Under the pieces are notes generated by a model that saw only the letters and a program-made list of their open reading frames with translations, searched no databases and was not told the DNA's origin. 64,000 bases of DNA from positions 558,001 through 622,000 of the forward strand of contig NZ_CP108131.1 in assembly GCF_036203305.1 (NCBI RefSeq), read 5' to 3'. Origin of the DNA: Streptomyces sp. NBC_00190 (GTDB taxonomy: Bacteria; Actinomycetota; Actinomycetes; Streptomycetales; Streptomycetaceae). Shown in pieces: positions 18,200-26,690 of this stretch. The stretch's first letter is position 1; every line of letters starts with the position of its first letter. Both the position numbers and the translations under genes were made by a program.

Positions 18200-18800
18200 T
18201 ACGGGCAGTGGCCCGGGCCGCGTATTCCGCGGCACACGCCGGATCATCAAGACGCCCGGGGGCCGACAGAAGTGCGCGGATCCGGTCGGCGGACGCGGCC
18301 TGGGAGGCGCGGACGGTCAGCCAGGAGCCGTCCGCACAGACGATGTCCACGCGCCGCCGCATCCGTCGCGGCCGTGGGTGGCCCGCACACCCGCGTGCGC
18401 GCAGGAGACCACCTCCGACGCGTCCTGCCAGGCGGCCCGCACGGCGACCCTGCCGTCCGCCACGAGGAGCAGACAGTCCGCCTCCTCCGCGCGCGTCGCA
18501 TCCCTCGCCCAGTACGCCGTATGCACCGCAAGGACGAGTCGTCCCGCATCACTGTCCCAGCCGCCCGCATGCCCGGCCCGGCCCATAGCCGCACCAGGAG
18601 CCGCGAGGCCTTCTCTGCCGGCTCGAACAGCGCGGAGAACGCCGAGACGGGGTCTTCGGGCAGCGAGAACAGGAACCGGACGAAGAAGAGCGAGGCCAGG
18701 GCCCCCGCCTCTTCCGACGCGGCTGCGGCGGCAAGCGCCGCACGCCCGGCCGCCGCCCGTACCGCGGAAGCCCCACCCCGAACTCCATGCCTCACACCCC
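18200..18800 (-). pseudogene. Frameshifted hypothetical gene (probable)
   Basis: Between the two secreted-protein genes the minus strand shows coding-like codon bias that hops between three frames. The first (from a GTG near 18795) gives EEAGALASLFFVRFLFSLPE and EPAEKASRLLVRLW. The second (from 18586) gives DSDAGRLVLAVHTAYWARDA and CLLLVADGRVAVRAAWQD. The third (from 18362) gives VDIVCADGSWLTVRASQAAS. Read in series they look like one protein of roughly 200 residues broken by two frameshifts. I do not recognise the family, and separate small genes remain possible. Confidence 0.4.
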
Positions 18801-18886
18801 TACCGGAAATGGAACGCCGCGCGTGCTCAGGGCCGGGCCGCTCTTGCGAAGCGACCCGGCCCCGTAGGCGTAGCGTTTGCCCGGGA

Positions 18887-19309
18887 TCAGGACCTGGTCT
18901 CGTTGCTGCAGTACCAGTCGCCGTAGCGGCTGGTACTGCTGTAACGGGCCTCGCACACGCGCACCGGGATGTTTTCGGTGATGTCGTAGTTGCACTGGCG
19001 GATCTCGGTGCCGTTGTCGCCGATGCTGGTGGTGTCGTAACAACCGGTGCGCAGGTCCACCCAGGTGTAGCCGTCACAGCCGACGTTGGCGCAGACCCGC
19101 TGCTGGATCTTGCCGTACACCGAGTAGCCGTCGGCGGCGTGGTCCGTGATGTAGAGCCAGTCACCGTTCGGGTAGAACGTAGAAGTGCCCCAGCTCTTGT
19201 TGACACTCACGTTCAGCCCGCTCGCGGAGGCGGAACCCTCCATCCCGGCGACCAAGATCGCGCTCGCCGCCAGGGCCAGACCGACCTGTGCAAGTCGCTT
19301 TAGCTTCAT
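18887..19309 (-). CDS. Secreted hypothetical protein, cysteine-containing
   Basis: 140 residues. A Sec signal peptide (about 1-30) has KLKR, a hydrophobic core and cleavage near SASA-SG. The mature domain of about 110 residues is rich in Tyr, Trp and Asn, with six cysteines (RVCANVGCDGYTW, TGCYD, RQCNYD, RVCEARY, WYCSN), consistent with up to three disulphides in a small beta-rich fold. It is a single-gene unit. Such proteins occur widely in Streptomyces as extracellular proteins of unknown role; no catalytic residues stand out. Confidence 0.8.
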   Translation of the reverse strand: MKLKRLAQVGLALAASAILVAGMEGSASASGLNVSVNKSWGTSTFYPNGDWLYITDHAADGYSVYGKIQQRVCANVGCDGYTWVDLRTGCYDTTSIGDNGTEIRQCNYDITENIPVRVCEARYSSTSRYGDWYCSNETRS

Positions 19310-19437
19310 GAGCGCTTTCCCTTCCCGTCAGTGTTCGGTCACCGCGAGATCACACAGCACTCGCGATCAGGATGTCAACTTGTCCCACACAAAGCCGAGT
19401 TGAAGCCCGCCGGCCAGCGGAGCAGGCGGGCAGCCCG

Positions 19438-20721
19438 TCATGATCCGGTGTGTGGGCGGTGCGCGGCTGGCGCAGTCGCCCGGCGGTGCTTGACGTTGAC
19501 GGCCGAGGCCTTGGCCAGCGCCACGGGGTTCAAGAAGCGCAGCGGACCGATCAGGCGGGATCCGAACAGATGCATGTGCCGCGCCACCGATGCATCGCGC
19601 GCTGCCGCCGAAAACATCAGCCGCTCCATGGGATTGAACGGACGGGCCTTGGCGAAGTCGGCGGCCAGGTACTGGTGACAGCGCAGCCGGCGCCGGTGTC
19701 CGCGTGCGTACATCACGAGCGACCTGTTGAGGTCGCCCCGACCGGTCGCGGCCGAAGCGACCGCCTCCGCCAACCATTGCGCTGACTGCAGAGCCCACCC
19801 GCATCCCACTCCCCACAGGGGATCGCCGGTCAGGGCTGCGTCGCCGATGAGCGCGACGCCCGGTGCGGTCGGCTTGCGGCTGTGGAGCGGGTAGTTGACA
19901 GTGCCGGTGATCTTCGTGATGCGCTCGGCAGCATCGATGGGCGGCGCCTCGGGCAGGGCGCGGACGAATTCGAGGAAGCTGCCCTCCAGGTCTTCCCGGA
20001 AGGCAGGCAGCCGTTTCTTGTCCGGGAGCACCGCGAGGACCGTCACCCCGTCGTCGTTCGGAAACGCGTACGCCATGTCGGGCTCGAGGAACCATGTGTG
20101 ACCGATCCCGCCGTGCAGGGGAAGATTGCGGTAGTGCGCGAGGTAGCCGAACCGCGCGTTCTCGTACAGCCGGGCAGACACCCCGGCGAACTTCGCCACG
20201 GCCGAGTCCTTGCCATCGGCGCCGACCACCAGGCGGGCCCGGATCTCGCGCTCGCCCCGTGGTGTCGACGCACGCACCCCCAGGGTTCGCCCGGCATCCC
20301 GGACCAGCCCGGTCACATGGTGACCGAGGAGCAGATCGACGCCAGGGGTTTCCGCCGCATGGGACCTGATCAACGGGTCGAGGGTGCTGCGCCGAACGTT
20401 GTACCCGTACGGCAGCTCGGGGCCCTCCGGCGCGGCCCTCGGCTCGATCCATCCCCAGCGGGTGTACCAGCGGGCCTCGTTGCGGACGGCTCCCGCCTCC
20501 TCGAGAGCCGGGATGAGGCCGAGTTCGTCCAGCACCGGGTAGGCGTTGGCCGTGAGGGAGTGGGTGCACAGCACCTTGTACGCTGCGGGGTCCGAGCGGC
20601 GTTCCAGCAGTGCGACGCGGACACCTCGTCGAGCGAGCAGGATCGCCGCGGCGCTGCCGGCGAGGCCGGCCCCGCTGATGACGACGTCGTAGTCGTATCC
20701 CGCGCTCTCAGGCTTGGTCAT
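19438..20721 (-). CDS. FAD-dependent oxidoreductase (geranylgeranyl reductase / flavin monooxygenase superfamily)
   Basis: 427 residues from the ATG at 20721, placed just before YDYDVVISGAGLAGSAAAILLARRG. The dinucleotide fold is GAGLAG, the GD motif is LVVGADGKDSAVAKFAG, and the C-terminal FAD-ribityl motif is ALIGDAALTGDPLWGVGCGWA. The overall pattern is of the geranylgeranyl-reductase/hydroxylase group, acting on isoprenoid or aromatic substrates. There is no signal peptide; the longer frame upstream is not conserved. Neighbours do not reveal a pathway. Confidence 0.88.
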   Translation of the reverse strand: MTKPESAGYDYDVVISGAGLAGSAAAILLARRGVRVALLERRSDPAAYKVLCTHSLTANAYPVLDELGLIPALEEAGAVRNEARWYTRWGWIEPRAAPEGPELPYGYNVRRSTLDPLIRSHAAETPGVDLLLGHHVTGLVRDAGRTLGVRASTPRGEREIRARLVVGADGKDSAVAKFAGVSARLYENARFGYLAHYRNLPLHGGIGHTWFLEPDMAYAFPNDDGVTVLAVLPDKKRLPAFREDLEGSFLEFVRALPEAPPIDAAERITKITGTVNYPLHSRKPTAPGVALIGDAALTGDPLWGVGCGWALQSAQWLAEAVASAATGRGDLNRSLVMYARGHRRRLRCHQYLAADFAKARPFNPMERLMFSAAARDASVARHMHLFGSRLIGPLRFLNPVALAKASAVNVKHRRATAPAAHRPHTGS

Positions 20722-21013
20722 GCGCTGATCGCCCCCTTCGGGGTGTGGTGCCGTTCGTGGGTGGGAGTGCCACAGTGCCACTGCTGTCAGGAACATGACC
20801 AGTGGTCGCCCGCGCGGCACTGGACCAGGCCGCCTCCGCTTCAGGTTTCGCGTCGGTACGGGACCTGTTCGACGCGGACCCGAAGACATGCTGGGCCATC
20901 CAGGTGACGGACCGACGCGCAGAAACGATCACGTGTGCGGCGCGGCCGAACGACCGTGCCGAAGCCCGCGAGGATCAACGGACCGAGATCCCCTTCTTCG
21001 AAGGAGAGACAGC

Positions 21014-21148
21014 ATGGCTGTGCGCTCCCGTCCTGCCGTCCCGGCCGCTGCCGGCAAGGCCATCGTCCTGGCAGGCACGGGTCCCGCCGCCGCCGAGTCG
21101 TTCCCGAACCAGGACCGGACCGGTCCCGAGCTCCGCGACCACCGCTGA
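21014..21148 (+). CDS. Small ORF preceding the AA10-like gene
   Basis: 44 codons with a good ribosome site (AGGAG six bases before the ATG), ending 30 bases before the next gene. The product begins MAVRSRPAVPAAAGKAIVLA, then GTGPAAAESFPNQD. This looks like a weak signal-peptide-like n-region and Ala-rich stretch ending in AAA-ES. It could be a small peptide, a translational leader, or the detached remnant of a secretion signal that once belonged to the downstream protein. No homology recognised. Confidence 0.45.
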   Translation: MAVRSRPAVPAAAGKAIVLAGTGPAAAESFPNQDRTGPELRDHR

Positions 21149-21178
21149 TCCCCTCCGAATCCAGATGAAAAGGACTTC

Positions 21179-22261
21179 ATGAGCAGCAGCGCCAACGTCC
21201 AGGCACCCTCAGGGCTCCTGGCCGACATCAAGCACCGAACCGACGGCAGCCACCGGATGTTCGGCATCCACCTGCGGTGGCAGATCGGCGGCAACCGGCC
21301 CGACCACGGGACCTGGCCCCCGCCGGAGGACTGGAACGACGGCAACGCCCCGTACCCGCACGTCTACGAGGTGTGGATCAACGGTGCGGCACGGCAGACG
21401 GTCATCCTCTACTGGCCGGCCTGGGACTGGTCCCCGTCCAACTCCCACTGGGTGGACCTGGGCGAGGAACCCGACGCCGAATACCGGGTGAAGATCCGGG
21501 CCAAGGTCGACGGCTCGTTCACCGCGTTCACCAACGAGGTCACCGTGACCCCGGACTCCGCGGTGCCCTGGTCCACCGCCCCCCAGAAGACCGAGGGTGC
21601 GCGGTCCGGCGTCGACGCCTCTCCCCGCCACGGCACGGTGGACCACCCGCGCAGCCGGGCCGCAGCCGTGATCAGGGACGAAGACCCGTCCCCGATCTGC
21701 GCGAAGGCCCGGGCCGAGAACACCAGCACCACCTGGCAGGAGGTGGTGCCGGGGAAGGACCGGATGCTGGCCGACTACCCCTGGAACCACGCCCTGCACT
21801 ACCTGGAGTACCGCAAGTTCTTCCAGGGCAGCACCGTGGCCTCCACCGGGAACCCGGCGTTCGCAGGTCTCGACCTGGCCCCCCGTGCGGACCTCGGCGA
21901 CTGGCCCACGACCCGTCTGGACGCCGGCGCCGAAAGGCACACGTTCTCGTACGACTACATGGCCTATCACACGAACGAGACCTGGTCGCACCGCTGGTTC
22001 ATCACCCGCGAAGGCTGGAACCCCAGCGGCGGACTCTCGTGGGAGAACCTGGAGCCCATTCCGTTCCTGGTGGAGGTCCAGGGGGCCCCGCGGGAGGAGG
22101 ACTCCACCCATTGGGAGTTCGCCACCCTCCCGTCCCGAAGCGGGCGGGCCGCGATCGTGGACGTCTGGGGCGGTCATGGCGGCCCGGACACCACTGACGG
22201 CGGCAACGGGGGCAAGACCGGCGAGTTCTTCCTCTCCGTGTGCGACGTGGAATTCCACTGA
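21179..22261 (+). CDS. AA10 LPMO-like (chitin-binding type 3) protein with N-terminal Fn3-like domain
   Basis: 360 residues; AAGGA lies five bases before the ATG. Residues about 25-125 form a fibronectin-III-like module (YEVWINGAARQTV, then EYRVKIRAKVDGSFTAFTNE). Residues 151-360 follow the AA10 copper monooxygenase pattern: HGTVDHPRSRA (His151, matching the N-terminal brace His), YHTNETWSHRWFITREGWNP (His264, the second ligand), LSWENLEPIPF, and EFFLSVCDVEFH (axial Phe near 351). In typical AA10 enzymes the first His is exposed by signal-peptide cleavage; here it follows 150 residues and there is no signal peptide. So it is either proteolytically activated, a non-oxidising binder, or redirected. 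Confidence 0.75.
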   Translation: MSSSANVQAPSGLLADIKHRTDGSHRMFGIHLRWQIGGNRPDHGTWPPPEDWNDGNAPYPHVYEVWINGAARQTVILYWPAWDWSPSNSHWVDLGEEPDAEYRVKIRAKVDGSFTAFTNEVTVTPDSAVPWSTAPQKTEGARSGVDASPRHGTVDHPRSRAAAVIRDEDPSPICAKARAENTSTTWQEVVPGKDRMLADYPWNHALHYLEYRKFFQGSTVASTGNPAFAGLDLAPRADLGDWPTTRLDAGAERHTFSYDYMAYHTNETWSHRWFITREGWNPSGGLSWENLEPIPFLVEVQGAPREEDSTHWEFATLPSRSGRAAIVDVWGGHGGPDTTDGGNGGKTGEFFLSVCDVEFH

Positions 22262-22322
22262 CGCCTTTCGGATCCGCGTGACCGTTGAGGGGGCGCGGAC
22301 TAGCGGGTGAGAGTCCATGAGC

Positions 22323-22352
22323 GGGGCGGCCGTGCGGAGCCACGGCCGCCCC
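22323..22352. terminator. Perfect 12-bp hairpin between convergent genes
   Basis: GGGGCGGCCGTG pairs exactly with CACGGCCGCCCC over a 6-base loop, 60 bases after the AA10-like gene. It can serve both this gene and the converging gene at 22532. Confidence 0.75.
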
Positions 22353-22531
22353 TACGCATCACCTGCCACACGAGGCCACCCGGGGCGCCTGGACTCCGCT
22401 GCCGAGCGAATGCGGACGCTGCCCGCCGATCAACGGCACCACGTCCCGCACCGGCTGCGCGATGGGGAAGTCGAGCGCCTCGGAGCCCGAGTTGGGCTCG
22501 GCGGATCGCGGCCCGGTGGGATTGACGTTGA

Positions 22532-23014
22532 TCAGCGGGTTGGGAAGGAAGCCAGGGCCAGGTCCCACTGGTCAGCTGCGTGAAGCAGTGCAGCTGCGTC
22601 CACCCGTACCTCCACGAAGTACTGGTAGATGTCCGCCCGGTCAGCACCCTGCTGCCACGGAGGTGCCGCTTCCAGGGAGAGGTGGAGACGGATCACCGGC
22701 CCGGCCTCGCTCCGGTCGGCGAGGCTGAAGGCCAGGACCGGCTCGTTGAACCACGTGTCCGGGGACAGGTAGCCGTCGGCATCGGGTTGGCTCGCCGACA
22801 CCGTCCCTGCGGCCACCGCGCGCAACCAAGCGGCGACCTGACGGGCTTCGTGGGTCAACAGAGAGGGATCGGCAAAGGACCAACTGCCCTCGGCAGTCGT
22901 CACCGTGCCACCGATGACCAGCCAGTTGTCGTCATAACGGTTGCCCCGGGCCGCGGCGAACTGATAGCGCAGCGGGCGGAGCTCGACACTGTTTGCATGG
23001 TCGCTCAAGAGCAT
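22532..23014 (-). CDS. WapI family immunity-like protein
   Basis: 160 residues, cytoplasmic, acidic. It opens [20 protein letters not shown] and continues [20 protein letters not shown] followed by [16 protein letters not shown], the pattern of the WapI-type immunity protein family. Family members neutralise contact-dependent or polymorphic toxins, but many actinobacterial homologues lie alone. No WapA-like toxin or secretion gene is next to it here, so this may be an orphan immunity gene. Confidence 0.7.
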   Translation of the reverse strand: MLLSDHANSVELRPLRYQFAAARGNRYDDNWLVIGGTVTTAEGSWSFADPSLLTHEARQVAAWLRAVAAGTVSASQPDADGYLSPDTWFNEPVLAFSLADRSEAGPVIRLHLSLEAAPPWQQGADRADIYQYFVEVRVDAAALLHAADQWDLALASFPTR

Positions 23015-23160
23015 TGCCGCAGGATCTCATGGGCCCTCCTGGCGGCGAACGGAGCCGGCCGGGATCAGGGTGACGCTCCACGGTGGTGACGGAAGCCTCG
23101 GCTGTGCGCATGGATGGCATGGATGGGCATGGTGTCAGCGGGGTCCGTTACCTTCAGGCC

Positions 23161-24225
23161 ATGTCGATCACCGCACAACTGCGCGACTCGGTGAAGCTGC
23201 CGGGTGGGGATGCACTGGTCAGTGGCTTCGCCTTCGAGAGCCGTGGGAATGGGCCGTGCCGCGCTCTCCTCCAGAACGGGCACGAGCTGGAGGTCTACGA
23301 CCTGTACGAGGTCTTCGCGGGGGAACGCGCGCCGACCGCGGTCTTTCCCGTTCCCTGGCCGGGCTGGGACCGCGGTGTCCATTCGGTGAGCCCCGACGGC
23401 TCGTTCACTGTGTTCTCGGGCCAGCGCGCGATAAGGGCCGTGGGCGTGGGCGGAGACACGCTGTGGGAGTACCGGCACGGCTGCTGGGGTCCCGAGATCG
23501 GCCACGCGCACACGGGCGACGAGCAGCAGGTGTGCCACGGCTTTGAGCACGGGTCCTGCCGGGTCTCCGACGACGGCCGGCTCGTCTGGGCGCATGTCGT
23601 GATTGAGCCGGAGGCGCAGGACTGGCAGGAATGCTGGGTCGTCCTGGACGCCCGCAACGGACGGGAACAGGCCCGGCTGCCGCTGGACAGCGCAGCCTCG
23701 GGTTCACATCACCTCTCCCACCCTGACGGCATCCACATGGGGCTCTGCATCGGCATGGGTCAAGACGGCATCCTGCTCCACTGGGCGCGCTGGGACGGTG
23801 AGAAGCTGACCAGTTGGGACCTCAACGAGACCATGGACCGCATCCTGGTGGACACCCACACGGGACTTCCGGGCTTTCTGACCGTCGAGCACTACGGAGC
23901 TGACCTGCAACTGCACGCCCTGGACGGCACCGTGCTCGCCGAGGAGGCGCCCGAGCCGCCCGACGGCGAGGACCCGCCCTGCTGGGACTACGGCTGCGGC
24001 TTCGTCGACGCCGGCACCGTCATCGCCTCGACGGTCGATTCCGACGAGGACCCGGATCGGGCCCGCCACTGGCTGCTCGATGCCCGCACCCTGAAGACAC
24101 GCGGGACGGTCGTGTACCCGAATGGCCCCGTCGACAGCCACGTTCGCCCGCTCGGCGATGGGACCTGGCTCACCTACGACGACAGCAGCGAGACGCTCAA
24201 TCGCTGGAGTGAAGCAGCGCCGTAG
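23161..24225 (+). CDS. Propeller-like hypothetical protein
   Basis: 354 residues from the ATG at 23161. Repeating strands such as HSVSPDGSFTVFSGQRAIRA, CRVSDDGRLVWAHVVI and LQLHALDGTVLAEEAPE suggest a WD40- or quinoprotein-like beta-propeller. Cysteines are scattered and no signal peptide is present, so the protein is probably cytoplasmic. The family is known mainly as hypothetical in Streptomyces and no enzyme motif can be assigned. An upstream in-frame start at 23083 is not supported by a ribosome site. Confidence 0.7.
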   Translation: MSITAQLRDSVKLPGGDALVSGFAFESRGNGPCRALLQNGHELEVYDLYEVFAGERAPTAVFPVPWPGWDRGVHSVSPDGSFTVFSGQRAIRAVGVGGDTLWEYRHGCWGPEIGHAHTGDEQQVCHGFEHGSCRVSDDGRLVWAHVVIEPEAQDWQECWVVLDARNGREQARLPLDSAASGSHHLSHPDGIHMGLCIGMGQDGILLHWARWDGEKLTSWDLNETMDRILVDTHTGLPGFLTVEHYGADLQLHALDGTVLAEEAPEPPDGEDPPCWDYGCGFVDAGTVIASTVDSDEDPDRARHWLLDARTLKTRGTVVYPNGPVDSHVRPLGDGTWLTYDDSSETLNRWSEAAP

Positions 24226-24240
24226 CACCTTTCTCCGCGC

Positions 24241-25191
24241 CTACCGAAAGCCGAGGTGCGGATCGGTGCCGACCAGCTCACCGCTGGCGGCCCACAGGTG
24301 CGCGGCCACGGCCGGGTCGGCCATGTGCGAGAGGACGGGCTCACGCCGTGGTCTGCCACGCAGACCGAAGGCCCTCGGCCCCCACAACTGCCCTCCCTGT
24401 ACCTCCGAGTCGAGGACGGCACGGACGACGGGCCATGCTCCGGCGTCCTTGCCCTGCACCAAGAGCCCGGCGGGCAAGGCTCGCAGCCGCTCGCCGGGGG
24501 TTGTCGTGCGTAGCGGCGGGCGGGACGGGGTGAGGGAATCCAGTGCGCCGCCGGGGTGGGCCACCACACTGAGCACCGGGCTGCCGACGGCACGCAGACG
24601 GCGATCGAGTTCGAAGCCGAAGCACATCTGCGCCAGCTTCGATCGGCCGTAGGTCTGCTTGGGCCGGTAGTCCCGGGTCGACTGCAGATCGCCCAGGTCC
24701 AGTCGCTCGGACCGCGCAGCGAAGCTTCCCACGGTCACGATGCGGCCCGCCGACGCCGCGGACAGCAGCGGGGCCAGCCACTGGGTGAGTGCGAAGTGGC
24801 CGAGGTGGTTGGTGCCGAACATCAGCTCGTGGCCGTCCTCGGTCTCTCGACGCGGCGGGTCGTCGAGCATGACCCCGGCGTTGTAGACCACCGCGTCGAG
24901 ATGATCGAGGCCCAGCCTGTCCACGGCGGTCTTCAGGGACGACAGGTCGGCGAGGTCCAGTTGAAGGTGTCGCACACGCGCGCCGGATACGCGCGAGCGG
25001 ATCGAGGCCATCGCGGCGTCGGCCTTCGCGGTGTTCCGGCTGCCGAGTACGACGACGGCGCCAGTGGCGGCGAGTTGCTCGGCGGCGAAGTAGCCGATCC
25101 CGGCGTTGCCCCCGGTGACCAGGAAGATCCTGCCGCCGGCAGACGGCAGCCGGTGAACGTCCCAGGGCCGGCTCTGGGATGCGGAAGACAC
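24241..25191 (-). CDS. Short-chain dehydrogenase/reductase (retinol-dehydrogenase-like)
   Basis: 316 residues if started at the GTG at 25191, eight bases after AAGGAG; the frame extends to an ATG at 25272 but that leader is unconserved. NAD(P) motif LVTGGNAGIGYFAAEQLA, then NAG (VVYNAGVMLDD) and the catalytic set with Ser in VGSFAARSERLDLG and YGRSKLAQMCF (Tyr-x-x-x-Lys). This is the light-dependent protochlorophyllide reductase/WWOX-like SDR group. Substrate unknown. It ends 15 bases from the converging propeller-like gene. Confidence 0.88.
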   Translation of the reverse strand: MSSASQSRPWDVHRLPSAGGRIFLVTGGNAGIGYFAAEQLAATGAVVVLGSRNTAKADAAMASIRSRVSGARVRHLQLDLADLSSLKTAVDRLGLDHLDAVVYNAGVMLDDPPRRETEDGHELMFGTNHLGHFALTQWLAPLLSAASAGRIVTVGSFAARSERLDLGDLQSTRDYRPKQTYGRSKLAQMCFGFELDRRLRAVGSPVLSVVAHPGGALDSLTPSRPPLRTTTPGERLRALPAGLLVQGKDAGAWPVVRAVLDSEVQGGQLWGPRAFGLRGRPRREPVLSHMADPAVAAHLWAASGELVGTDPHLGFR

Positions 25192-25405
25192 GATGACAGG
25201 CTCCTTGCGCTCTGAGACGGCGTGCTCATGGGGAGCACTCGACCCGCCCAAGGTCGCGGCCTCCACCGACATACCGCCGACAGATCACAGTCGCCGCTGA
25301 CAGACGTCCGACACCCCTCCGCAGTACTGCATGGCCACGGTGCCCGTGACCGCGAGGCACATGACCGCCGCGTTCGCCCGCTCCACGGCATGGCACGATG
25401 CCGGG

Positions 25406-25915
25406 GTGGAGAGTAGAGAACGTGCAGAGAGCCTGTCTGAGCTCGGCGACCTGCTGACATCGCTGTCGAACAGGCCCGTCGTCTCCGTGCGGTACGGCCG
25501 ATTCCCGGATGGCGCGATCCCTGGTCACGGGCTGGGACCCCTTGCCGGCCAGGTGCACGACCTCGTCGCCGAACTTCACCCGGTGTGGAAGCGATACCTC
25601 CCCAGCGGGGCCGAGCCCCCGAGCGCTTCGCAGATCGAGGCTCTCCTGGAGCCGCTCAGCGCCGACGCGGCCGTCGACCTGATGGCCAGGCTCGCCGCCG
25701 ACGACCTCGTATGGCCCGGCTCGAAACTCATGAACCGTGAGATCGCCCACGACACTGTGACGCGCATTGTGAAGTGGCTCGGGCCCGGCGCGACTTGGTG
25801 GACCAACCGGCAAGGCAATTCCTGGGATCCCGTCACCGCCTGCACGTTCGACGGTGTGGTCGCCGGAAGCGACGGCGGGTACTTTGCGGTCCTGATCCAG
25901 GTTGGGGAGGACTGA
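25406..25915 (+). CDS. Hypothetical protein
   Basis: About 169 residues if started at the GTG at 25406; an ATG at 25331 would add 25 residues. None of the possible starts has a strong ribosome site. The product is a helical, neutral, cytoplasmic protein with a clear central pattern (ELGDLLTSLSNRPVVSVRYG, LMARLAADDLVWPGSKLMNR, GATWWTNRQGNSWDPVTACT). I do not recognise the family. It lies upstream of another hypothetical gene on the same strand, with a 206-base gap. Confidence 0.6.
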   Translation: MESRERAESLSELGDLLTSLSNRPVVSVRYGRFPDGAIPGHGLGPLAGQVHDLVAELHPVWKRYLPSGAEPPSASQIEALLEPLSADAAVDLMARLAADDLVWPGSKLMNREIAHDTVTRIVKWLGPGATWWTNRQGNSWDPVTACTFDGVVAGSDGGYFAVLIQVGED

Positions 25916-26121
25916 GCCGCCCGGTCGGCCGCCGCCAGCTCCACACCGGCCTCCACCGCAGACACCGCACCCTGCCGTTCCGGCTTCCCCGGCCGGGTGA
26001 CCGCGGCATGGCGCTCACGCTGCGCCGCCCCGAGGTCCTTCCGCAGGCGCCGGCTTCCCGCGGACCGCGCCGCACGGACCTCGGTGATCTCGTCCGGGCC
26101 GGCGGCAGGGATGATGCGTCC

Positions 26122-26622
26122 GTGGCGACAACGACCCTTGAGCTCTTCGCGGACTACTTCCAGATCTACGTCATGGACGACGACTCCGAGGCAACCGAGA
26201 CCGGCATCGGTGACATGTGGAGCGAACAGGCCTTCCTCGACAGGCTCGCTGTCGACGAACACGCCCTGGCCATCGGCACGGCTGTCAACGTAACCGTCGA
26301 CGTCACCATCGACCTCCTCACCGACCAGCCGGACGATGACAGCGACGACTTCGACCACGTCGTCGAGGCAAGCCTCAACCTGGCCTCGGGACGACTCGTC
26401 GTGCTGGGCTGCACCGACTACCTCCCCGACGCAGCACGCTTCGACATGCCCGCGGGCTGGACTCGCATCCGTACGTCTCGGCGAAATCTCGAAGCCGCAG
26501 CCTTCCCCGACCCCGACTGCGAGGACGAGCCCGAAGACATGGAGGAGATCCGGATCCAAGCCTGGCCGGCACCGCGCTCTCAGCCCCACATCATCAAGCG
26601 ATGGACCCAGCCGGAGAGCTAG
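26122..26622 (+). CDS. Hypothetical acidic protein, ComJ-like pattern
   Basis: 166 residues from the GTG at 26122. Very acidic, with TTLELFADYFQIYVMDDD near the start and SGRLVVLGCTDYLPDAARFD in the middle. This resembles the general layout of the competence protein J (ComJ/Nin nuclease inhibitor) family and related actinobacterial hypothetical proteins, in which an F-x-x-Y-x-Q-x-Y-V motif and a C-terminal strand pair are conserved. The resemblance is from memory of the pattern and unverified. If right, it may be an inhibitor or immunity protein. Confidence 0.55.
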   Translation: MATTTLELFADYFQIYVMDDDSEATETGIGDMWSEQAFLDRLAVDEHALAIGTAVNVTVDVTIDLLTDQPDDDSDDFDHVVEASLNLASGRLVVLGCTDYLPDAARFDMPAGWTRIRTSRRNLEAAAFPDPDCEDEPEDMEEIRIQAWPAPRSQPHIIKRWTQPES

Positions 26623-26690
26623 GGCCTGTCGCCAAGCCACTCGTTGCTGCTCATACACAACGTCGCTCAACACCCCCAGGGCCGGGTGGG

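Noticed and set aside
20802..21013. Plus-strand frame beginning MVARAALDQAASASGF
   Set aside because: The first 30 residues look protein-like but the rest turns into low-complexity and overlaps the better-supported small ORF in another frame.
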